Assembly: GCA_021527695.1 (NCBI GenBank)
Contig: JAKFAO010000007.1
Coordinates: 1,364,001-1,428,000, forward strand
Origin: Naematelia aurantialba
Taxonomy: Eukaryota > Basidiomycota > Tremellomycetes > Tremellales > Naemateliaceae
Length of the DNA stretch: 64,000 nt
Direction: 5' to 3'
Under the pieces are notes generated by a model. That model saw only the letters and a program-made list of their open reading frames with translations, searched no databases and was not told the DNA's origin. Position numbers and translations under genes: made by a program. Below, one piece after another: positions 55,801-64,000 of the stretch (the stretch's first letter is position 1; the number at the start of each line of letters is the position of its first letter).

Positions 55801-58714
55801 CCAAAGGTTGAGGAGTTGGAATCGGAGCTAGAGACAACGCCGGAATTATCTGACGAGGTTGAAGATGACAGCGAGGGTGACGAGGACACTGAACCTGAAT
55901 CGGACAACGGAGAAGGCCGTCCCAAGATTCGACCGCCTTTCCTGCTTCGGGGAACTCTGCGGCCGTACCAGCAGGCTGGGCTCGAATGGCTTGCCAGTCT
56001 CTACGCCAACAACATGAATGGTATTTTGGCGGATGAGATGGGGCTTGGGTGAGCTTTCGAATCCTCTGATCTCCGGCAACCTCCGGAGTGCGTTTCACTG
56101 ATCATCACGTAGCAAGACTATCCAAACCATCGCTCTGCTGGGTCATCTGGCGTGTGACAAGGGGGTTTGGGGTCAACATCTGATTATCGTCCCCACATCA
56201 GTCATCCTCAACTGGGAAATGGAGTTCAAAAAGTTCCTTCCCGGCCTCAAGATCCTCACCTACTATGGCAATCAGAAAGAACGCAAGGAGAAGCGGATTG
56301 GCTGGCATACAGATCACGCATGGCAAGTGTGCATTACGTCTTATCAGATCGTCTTGGCGGATCAACATATCTTCCGACGCAAGAGTTGGGTTTACATGAT
56401 TCTTGATGAGGCGCACAATATCAAAAACTTCAGATCGCAGCGTTGGCAGACCCTTCTTGGATTCAAGGCGCAAAGGCGGCTCTTACTTACCGGGACACCG
56501 CTACAAAACAACTTGATGGAGTTATGGAGTCTGCTGTACTTTCTCATGCCAGGAGGTGTGGCAGAGAGTGCGACTGCTGTTGTCGGCTTTGCGAATCACA
56601 AAGAGTTCACCGAGTGGTTCTCAAGTAAGTCGACCATTGGGAAACTCGAAGTCTGCTGATTGACTTTAGATCCGATGGACAAGGCTATCGAACATGGCGA
56701 TGTTCTTGACGAGGAGACGCTGGCTACCGTCGCAAAACTTCACACCCTCTTACGTCCGTTCATCTTGCGTCGGCTGAAGAGCGAAGTCGAGACGCAGCTG
56801 CCCGGCAAGTTTGAGCATGTCGTCTACTGTCGATTATCCAAGCGACAACGATTCTTATACGACGAGTTCATGTCCCGATCATCAACTCACGACGCCTTGA
56901 CCACTGGCGGATACCTCGGCGTAATGAATACTTTGATGCAGCTGCGCAAAGTCTGCAACCACCCGGATCTCTTCGAGGTCCGCCCGGTCAGGACGAGTTT
57001 TGCAATGGACCGGGGAGTGGCTGCGGACTTTTCTCCAACAGAGCTTCTCGTTCGACGTCGCTTGCTGGGTGAGCATGACGCGCTGGAACTGGAAGCACTG
57101 AACCTCAACGTGACGGCGAACGAAGCAGTTTCCGGGTGGGCTGCGCGATCAATTGCGAATCTCGACGCCAGTGATCTTCTCCCTCATGCTGTTGAACCTA
57201 TAAAGAAAGGCAAGCAGCCTCCCCCGCCTGCCGTCGATACGCGTACCGTCGAGGGATGGCTTCGGCACCGCGCGTATGTCGAGGAACAAACCAAGATGGC
57301 CAAATGGAGGACACTGCGAGACGTCAATCGACTTCGTTGTGCCGCGAAGCCCATTTGGGGCTCTACCTTTCTCGACATGCTCACAGATCTGCCGAACCGG
57401 CTCCTCCCTGCCTCCGTCAGAATGGCGAAACGCGACCTATTCGGCGACTTTACCCCTCCCGCCTCGGACCTCGTGCTCTCACTTTCACAACGTGCGCAAC
57501 TTGTGGCACCAATCATCGAGAAGTTTGCAGTGATCCCTCCAAACTCCGTCGCAAGAGACCTATCAACATATGCTCTTCCCGGCCTGTCGCCAGAATCGCA
57601 CGAGTCGCTCCTGGACCCAGACTTTGACACTCTTCATCATCCTACGGTCAAACTTCAGATCGCGTTCCCGGACGCCAGTCTTCTGCAATATGACTGCGGC
57701 AAGCTCCAAAAGCTGTACGAGATGCTGCGGGATCTCAAGAGCAACGGCCACCGTGTGCTCATTTTCACGCAAATGACGCGTGTGCTTGATATTCTCGAGA
57801 TGTTCCTCAGCTACAACGGACATCGATATCTGCGCCTTGACGGATCAACCAAGATTGAAGACCGACAGATCATCACCGAGCGCTTCAACTCGGATCCCCG
57901 TATATTCTGCTTCATCGCCTCGTCCCGCTCCGGTGGTGTGGGCATCAACCTTACCGGTGCTGATACGGTATTCTTCTACGATTCCGACTGGAATCCGTCC
58001 ATGGACCGACAGTGTATGGACCGAGCACATCGTATTGGTCAGACGCGTGAAGTGCACATTTATCGCTTTGTCTCCAGCCACACGGTAGAGGAAAACATGT
58101 TGAAGAAGGCGAATCAGAAACGGCTGCTTGATCGGGTCGTGATTCAAGAAGGCGAGTTCACGACGGACTTTTTCGGCAAGATGGATTGGAGGGATCTCAT
58201 CGATGCTCCTCCTCCTGATCCCGCCTCTAAGGGACAGGGACAGGAAGACGAGGATGATCGGGTCGAGGATGTTCCAGTGGAAGGGACGCCTGAAGCTGGG
58301 GATATAGACGTACAGAAGCCACGTACGGGCGAGGAGAGGGAACTGGCCCGGGCGTTGGCGGAAGTTGAAGACGAAGAGGATGCTGCCGCCGCGCGTGTCG
58401 CGCAGGGCGAGAACGAGCTTGACGTCATTGAGTTTGACGAGCACCGTGCCTCCAAAGCCGAAAAGCGAGTCCGAGTCATCGAAAGCGGAACACCCATGGA
58501 CGTGGACGGCGAGCGACAGAGGCCTCGAGACGCTCAGGGACAGATGCCAGCGACGGCGATCAATGGCGCGCTGGCCGGTGGGACCGTGGAGGCGGAAGGC
58601 GAGGACGAGGGAGAGGGTGAAGGGGAGGAGGAGGACGATGTGGGAGCCGTGGATGAGTACATGCTCAGATGGGTCGAGGCGGACTGGGCATGGTTCGTGT
58701 CGTATCAGAAGTAG
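52847..58714 (+). CDS. SWR1: Swr1 chromatin-remodelling ATPase
   Basis: INO80-family Snf2 motor of the SWR1 complex, which swaps H2A for H2A.Z in nucleosomes. The start is [15 protein letters not shown]. An N-terminal coiled part ([20 protein letters not shown]) precedes an HSA domain ([37 protein letters not shown]). A long acidic, Ser-rich linker carries the H2A.Z/H2B-binding region. The motor begins [20 protein letters not shown]. Walker [16 protein letters not shown] is split by an intron at about 56049-56112, and the DEAH box is in [31 protein letters not shown] follows. After the INO80-class insertion, lobe 2 has [40 protein letters not shown] and [20 protein letters not shown], then [18 protein letters not shown]. 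The C-terminus is acidic and ends FVSYQK-stop. There are roughly 1,850-1,900 residues and at least five introns. Confidence 0.95.
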
Positions 58715-58912
58715 CACCTCATGCACCATCCACTGTGCTTTTGGTTGCTGCCCTTCGGGAGGATTTTAGCCACACGCAGGCGAATGGGGTGATTCTGACG
58801 TCATCGACATTTCGGACGGTTGGTTGCTACAAAGTGTTATCCTATTCTGCTTTCTACTCTCAACATCTATCTATCGGCAGACCACTTCACAAGATCCAAA
58901 CGCACAGACAAC

Positions 58913-59576
58913 ATGGCCAACTCACCTTCAGGCGGAGAGAAGAACAAGATGTTACCGGACGAGCAGAAACAACTCAGCGACGCAGAGCAGCGGCCTGGTA
59001 AGTCTGTTTTCCTTCTCCATCATCCTTGGGATTGGGTGTCACTCCCTCGCCTTCTCACGCCGCTCTCGAGCCCCTACCATGCATGGGAGCGATGTCATGA
59101 GGTGTAGTCACCTAGAGACCTGCCTCCCTTCTAGGCCGATAGATGCGTGGCACTTGACGCTGGGCCGTGGAATGGTATACGGCAGGCTGACGAGCACGTA
59201 GGCGTTTCCGGCGTCTCAGCTCCAGAGGCACCAGGGGAGAATTCGAGCGGTGTCTCGGCCGAAGCCTTGAAGGTCAGTCCACAGCTCGTCTCTTAACAAG
59301 CACAAGACCAACCAGCCGCTGACGACCTTTAGAGTGCTCAGGTATGTCACACATCATTTCCATCTACCAAGAACTGGTCCGATCGCATATTTGGTTCATG
59401 TGGCTATTTGCACCGTCATCTGTGATGCTGGGGCTGCCTTGGCCTTCTCTTACAATAGTGCTTCGGACGCCCGGGCAGACAGAGCGGCTGATATCGATTC
59501 CCAGGTATCTGCCGATAGCTTGCGTGCGGAGCCTAGCAGGGGGTCCGTGGAGAGCGGAGAGTCTGTGCCCACGTAG
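58913..59576 (+). CDS. Small hypothetical protein, structure uncertain
   Basis: Not recognised. ATG 58913 opens MANSPSGGEKNKMLPDEQKQ, and a GTAAGT donor after QRP leads to a TAG acceptor near 59201. The next exon reads GVSGVSAPEAPGENSSGVSA with EALK before a GTCAGT donor at 59273. A CTGAC branch and TTTAG acceptor then precede a possible 9-nt exon (SAQ, 59334-59342) with a GTATGT donor. What follows cannot be settled: one frame runs through IWFMWLFAPSSVM, another ends SVESGESVPT-stop at 59576. The hydrophilic, Pro/Glu/Ser-rich N-terminus and good splice sites support a real gene. The function and 3' end are unknown. Confidence 0.35.
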
Positions 59577-59887
59577 GCCTGGTGTGAGGGCCGGGGTGAT
59601 TCTGACGCAAGAACAAACGCATCGCCGAATGGATGAATGGAATAACGGGAATAACTGGACTAAACGGAAGAACTGGAACGACTGGAATAGCTGGACTAAC
59701 TGGACTCATTGGGGACTAACTGGACTGACTGACCCACGGGTTGGATTTGCCTATGTTGGTAGGACGCTTGACGCGGTCCTGGGCCAATGTGACCTTGTCA
59801 TGGGCCATTCAGATAGCAGATCCGCGCGCATTACCGCTTGGATACATACTGGCACACTAAGATGCCGTGACTTGCCTCATACTCACT
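59577..59887. other. Intergenic gap with degenerate GGACTAACT-type repeat
   Basis: 311 bp. A degenerate 9-10 bp AACTGGACT/GGAATAACG repeat fills about 59636-59737 and is G-rich on the plus strand. No coding signal was seen. Confidence 0.6.
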
Positions 59888-61121
59888 CTACAAGCCTAGC
59901 AAAACTCCCCCGCCTAGTCCTAGACCAAGAGCCAACGCGACTCCTGCGAGACCCGGCAGCCCCATCCCTGCACCGGCCACCCTGACCGTGCCAAGCCCGC
60001 CGCTGGTCCCGTTGGCCGTTCCGTTCCCAGTACCAGCCCCCGTACCCGAGTGTGACGCCGAAGCGTTGGCACTGGCTCCCGATTTGGCCGCCGTCGTCGG
60101 TGCCCCCGCCGGAGCGACGTTATTCACCGACGGCGTGGTGGTGCTATCCGCCTGGGCTGCGGTACCACCGGCTGAAGTGTCCGTGGGGGTAGACGGGTCT
60201 GAGCTGTCCGTCGGTGCAGACCAGTCTGTGCTGTCTGTCGAGGACGAGTACGAGCTGTCTGACGACGACGAAGACGATTCATCGCCATCTCCTCCAGTAG
60301 CCAAGACGTTCTGGTTCTCGTAGATGCTGCCTGTAGAGTTGAACATCTGGTTTACTGATCAGCTCTCATCCGACCGTTTACGCTGGGTGCTCTGGTCTCA
60401 ATCGAAGAATACAAAGGAAGGGTAGAGACGAAACAGCGTGACGAATCTCAAGAACAAGACCAAGAACAAGACGAAGACCGAGAATAAGACCAAGACCAAG
60501 AATAAGGACGACTGCAGGCGCAAGAGGACACTCACGCGCATAATGTAGATCGCTTGGTAAATGTTTGCGTCGGCCGTGGTACTGTTACACTGGCCCAGCA
60601 CGCAACTCTTGATCTGGTCCTGTTCGGCTTGCCTGAAGAATGAAGAACGTCAGTCCTCACTCCAGAAGACTGGCAGTACAACTCCGAGGAGGCTCAGGAG
60701 TGGAGGGGTGAGATGTCAGGCTCACGTTACGGGCGGGACTTGGTTGTCCAAGGTGATTTGCAGGCAATTGATCACTTGGCTTGTTAGCTCGGGTTCTCTT
60801 ACGAGTTGGAAACAGAACAAGGCAAGGGCCGCCTTGGGTAAGTTGCGGAGACTGTGGACGCTCAAAAGTGTCTTTGCGGAGCCAAGAGTGGGGTGATGAG
60901 AGTGGCATTAAGGAAGGAGAGAGAAGGGGGATTTGGGGGTCCCGGGAGCGAAGGGGTAGTGATGGCGCCTAGGCATTCGACGTACCGCAGTTGTAGTCGT
61001 TGGTCCACCAATCGACGTAACCCGATACCTGGGCTTGCGGCGCACTTGCGTCCTGCGCTTTCGCGAGGGGGATGGCAAGCAGGAGGACCGCGGGCAGTGC
61101 CCCGAACATGGCTCGTAACAT
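59888..61121 (-). CDS. Secreted Ser/Thr-rich GPI-type protein
   Basis: Probable cell-surface protein. The start MLRAMFGALPAVLLLAIPLA with KAQDASA is a signal peptide with a clear cleavage site. The N-terminal part has VSGYVDWWTNDYNC, then after a long intron QVINCLQITLDNQVPPVT, and QAEQDQIKSCVLGQCNSTTA with IYQAIYIM. Four cysteines are visible, so it resembles but does not meet the eight-Cys CFEM pattern. A stalk of Ser/Thr/Gly follows (SSSSSDSSYSSSTDSTDWSA). The hydrophobic end GLPGLAGVALALGLGLGGGV is a GPI signal. The splice from YNC to QVINC could not be fixed in frame, so a short exon may be missing between 60785 and 60985. The function is not known. Confidence 0.65.
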
Positions 61122-62287
61122 TTGGCGGTGGTGGTTTGCCGCTGAGACGTCGGCTTGGGTCTATACGACCGGTTCACCGGGATTCGGGTTACGCTAGGTC
61201 CCTGGCGTTGGCTGGACCTGCACTCGTGGAATGCTTGAACGCTGCTCTCGGAGCGACGGGCGTTGATGTTGACGCTGTCGGTTACGTTGACGCTGTTGGC
61301 TACGTCGACTGATATCGAATACGAGATCGACTGCGCACGGCGCGATCGATCGATCGTTTGTACAGCCAGTCCAGTCACAGAGACGAGTCAGTATTAGCCA
61401 GAGTGTGCGAGTCGGTGTGGGTCAGTGTGAGTGGGTCAGTGTCAGTAGGGCAGCGGGAGTGAGAGCCGCCCAGGATATCCTGGTGCAAGGGGTACGACAA
61501 AGGAGGCTTAGAGGATGAAGGGAGGAGATGGGGTCTTAAGGGATGAGATGGGGTCAGACACGTCACGGCCGTCTAGTGTCCAGGCGCACATCACAGACGC
61601 GCAAATATATCCCCCTCACCCCCGCCCCGATCAGTGCCTGCCTGAAACGCCAACGAGCAGTCGGACGCCGTTTCGAGCAGACAAGGAGCCAAGGCCGCAT
61701 GGATCTGTCGAGCACGGCAGGACGGCAGTTTTTGGCCGAGTTGCCGGGTTGGGGTGGCGTCGGCCAGAACGCGCAATTATGACATTGACCAGAACACGCA
61801 ACTATGGCAGATGGCAGATGGCACTGGACAGAGGTCATGTCAGGTAGTAGACAGGAAACAGCACTGCATGTGGGCTCTACTCTCACGTCGTCATGTGGAT
61901 ATGCAAGGTGGTGATTCTAGAATCGCATTGCAGAACGACGGCCAAACAAGAACGACGGCCAAACAAAAACGACGGCCAAACAAAAACGACGGCCGAACAA
62001 GAACGACGGCCAAACAAGAAAGACGGCCAAACGACAACGACGGCCAAACAAGTACTCCTCGACCAGCGGCCCACTCTCCATCCATGCGAGACCTCGTGCT
62101 CCGGCTCACTTCGGGACCGCAACCACACGTAGACTCTTGATAGCCGATGGTCGAGGGCGATAGAACTCGACGACACAGATAGATGGACGCTCTATTACGC
62201 AGGCAGGCCTACGCGGGGCCTGCCAATGTGTTCTGAGCTCCACCGGACACCGCGTGCTACGCGCCCGCGCCCCAACGACGCCCGCTC
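61122..62287. other. Gene-poor stretch with minisatellites
   Basis: 1.17 kb upstream of the GPI-type gene and downstream of the F-box-like gene. GTCAGTGTGAGTGGG-type repeats lie at about 61376-61450 and the 17-bp array at 61935-62053. ORFs here are made of repeats or biased sequence. No gene is called. Confidence 0.55.
61935..62053 (-). repeat. 17-bp minisatellite, seven copies
   Basis: Seven contiguous 17-bp copies of ACGACGGCCAAACAAGA with one to three changes each. There are no spacers, so it is not a CRISPR array. It is G/T-rich on the sense strand of the F-box-like gene, starting about 235 nt past its stop. Confidence 0.93.
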
Positions 62288-64000
62288 TCATGCTGGATTG
62301 AAGTCGAGCGTGGTGACTTTCAAGCCGTCCTGTACGCGTCAGCTCTTGCTCTCCCTCTCTCTCTCTTTCTAGCCGTCTCGCCACCAAGGAGACACGACGT
62401 ACCGCCCAGACAATCATGGTGTCCCCGTCAAACACCACGATGAGCAAGTTGTCTCTGCTGGGCAAGGCCTGTTGCAGCGTGATATCCGTTTCGGCCAATC
62501 GGAATCTGGGTTTGTGATTCCGCGCCAAGGGGTGGATATTCCACTGCTCGGAGAGCGACATGGTGCCGAGCTGGTGAACTCGTCAGCATCATCGTCATCC
62601 TCACCCTCGTCCTCGTCCGCATCCTCACCCTCGGAGCACTTTGGGACAAGGTACATACGGCAGTTTCGGCACCTTGAATACTGCGCGCGGCGTCGAGATC
62701 GCCTCCGAGCCGGTGGCCGAGCCGGCGTTCGCCGTACTTGATCGTCAGGCGGTGGAAGTCGCGGATCGTCATGCGCACGCAGACCTCGTTGCTCGACGGA
62801 TCTCGCTTGGCCTCGACAAAGCTGAGCGAGACAAAGCGGCTCCCGTACGCGGCGATATTCCGGTCCCACGTATTCGGGGCGGTGTGCGTCCAGAGTGACA
62901 CCTGCCCACGGCTCCACTGCTCGTACCGCAGTGCCTTCCGGATGTCGGCCGGAATCTTCAGATGCGCATTGACGACGCGGACGAGGTGGTCGACCGACAC
63001 CGCGCCGGACAGCATCATGAGCGTCGCCTGGCCCTCTGGGAGCTGGGCGGAATGGCGCGATACCACGTGCCCAATCTCGGCGCTGAAGACGATGATGCCG
63101 TCCGAGATGACGAGGCGGCGCTCCCTGGCTTCCTCGGGGAAGTTCTCGGGAACCCACTGGGCGCTCGTGGCCGGTGCATGTGGCACATCAGGGAGGAGGA
63201 GCACAACGTCGTCGTCCATGCTGGGGATGTCGTCGTAGATGAACGAGGTCCCGTCGGGGGTGGAAATGTAGCAGAAGGACGGGAGGCGGAAAACCTCCAT
63301 GATGGCAATGGGGAGGTGGGGCCCGCTGTCCATATCAGTCAAGAAGTCGTGGATGGCAGGCAGGTGACAGCCGACTCACTTGCCCTCGATGATGTGCGAG
63401 CACGTGTCCGCGAGAAAGGCGAGGTGGAACGGACTTAAAAAGCTCGTCCACGTACTGTCGAGGGTCGTGTCACCCGGGATTTTCTGCCTCGGTCAGCCTG
63501 AACCGAAATCGCACTCTAGGAAACAATGTAGACGAGGAGACACGTAGTCTGGGAATTTCATGTAGACCGAGCACTTGTCGGAAAGAGGGACTCACAGCGA
63601 CGGGGTAGCCGCGCATCCAGTCCCAGAGCACGAGCAGGCGGTTGGACACGCCGACGGCTAGGCGGTTCATCGTGCACGGCACGAAGCATGTGTAGTCGGA
63701 GGGCTCCGTGTCTTCGGGTAAGATGAGGTCTGCCCAGGCCAGTGTCGCGCGCGGGTGTTTGCTGTTGGCGAGCTCGAGCGTGAAGGTGGTGTTGGGTGGA
63801 TAGGCATTGACGTCGCAGTCGAGGAAGTACAGCCGGGTCGGCACACGCCCCGACACCGGATCGCGCTCCCTGCACCGCGTCAGCACCTCTTGCCTGTGAT
63901 TTGCCTGACGATTTTGCTGCGTGTGACTTGCTCCCCGGTGGTTGGTGATTGTGCTGTGGATGCCAGCAACTCACAAGTACTTTGCGACGACGAGGAGGCC
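62288..64000 (-). CDS. F-box-like protein of a basidiomycete-expanded family, 3' part (truncated by window edge)
   Basis: The 5' end lies beyond base 64000; the first visible exon reads GLLVVAKYL. Later exons give RERDPVSGRVPTRLYFLDCD, HPRATLAWADLILPEDTEPS and MNRLAVGVSNRLLVLWDWMR with GYPVAV. Then come STWTSFLSPFHLAFLADTCS and the long exon MTDMDSGPHLPIAIMEVFRL. TLDFNPA-stop ends the gene after introns near 62340-62400 and 62569-62680. The last of these holds a GAGGATGAGG-type acidic-looking run that should be spliced out. The pattern LLVLWDW followed by beta-propeller-like blocks is what I associate with the large F-box protein families of basidiomycetes. No F-box itself is inside the window, so this name is inference. 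Confidence 0.5.

Noticed and set aside
61935..62053. CRISPR-like array
   Set aside because: Units are contiguous with no spacers, in a eukaryotic genome with no cas genes. It is a minisatellite.
62569..62680. Acidic Asp/Glu tract in the F-box-like protein
   Set aside because: It lies in a different frame, inside a likely intron with a GTGCCG donor and a GCTGAC branch before CACCAG; the spliced frame joins SIQ to LGTMSLSEQW.
1..64000. tRNA, rRNA or transposon genes
   Set aside because: Gaps were scanned by eye for GGTTCGAATCC-type T-arms, rRNA cores, integrase or transposase motifs and terminal repeats; none was convincing. A tRNAscan or RepeatMasker run would be decisive.

Overview
This is a nuclear window from a fungus, almost certainly a basidiomycete yeast or yeast-like fungus and probably in the class Tremellomycetes. 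The genes are broken by many short introns (mostly 45-60 nt, GTGAGT/GTAAGT donors, a CTGAC or CTAAC branch site, AG acceptor). They include a CAP10-type GT90 glycosyltransferase and CFEM/GPI wall proteins. No bacterial, plasmid, phage, transposon or CRISPR content was recognised, and no tRNA or rRNA gene was seen. Class-level placement is inference; a eukaryotic fungal origin is direct from gene content and intron structure.

Layout. 1-4.9 kb: RPB9 (partial, minus) diverges from a GT90 glycosyltransferase (plus). 4.9-10.9 kb: the ER P5A ATPase SPF1 (minus) diverges from the KDEL receptor ERD2 (plus), so two ER-homeostasis genes share about 340 bp of promoter. 11.5-14.5 kb: a GATA-finger protein. 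15.1-18.8 kb: a mitochondrial ABC half-transporter (MDL1/ABCB10 type) fused in one reading frame to heme O synthase (COX10), divergent from UTP11 (19.1-20.5 kb). 20.8-26.4 kb: a CCC1/VIT vacuolar iron-manganese transporter divergent from the acyltransferase LRO1. 27.1-29.9 kb: a membrane-anchored GH5 exo-beta-1,3-glucanase followed by a 2.4 kb gap. 32.3-37.9 kb: a long-chain acyl-CoA synthetase divergent from a CFEM GPI protein. 38.6-44.8 kb: TFB1 (TFIIH) divergent from the SNARE USE1, then SF3B4/HSH49. 45.0-49.0 kb: the mitochondrial RNase II DSS1 divergent from V-ATPase subunit e (VMA9). 49.6-58.7 kb: a flavocytochrome b2-type dehydrogenase divergent from the SWR1 remodeller. 58.9-64 kb: a small unknown gene, a GPI-type secreted protein and the 3' part of an F-box-like protein.

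The most notable object is the ABC-transporter/COX10 fusion. An NBD with all its motifs runs without a stop into a complete UbiA-family heme O synthase, and the junction looks like a retained mitochondrial presequence. ABCB10-type transporters are tied to heme metabolism and COX10 converts heme B to heme O, so the fusion makes biochemical sense. It is also topologically plausible, because both junction ends should lie in the matrix.

Two other patterns recur. Short tandem repeats with a G- or G/T-rich sense strand lie 30-550 nt past the stop codons of about half of the genes (some form strong G-quadruplex motifs), and most genes sit in divergent pairs with short shared promoters. Exon boundaries below were read by eye from splice signals and family similarity. 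Outer coordinates are given, and the internal intron structure should be treated as approximate.
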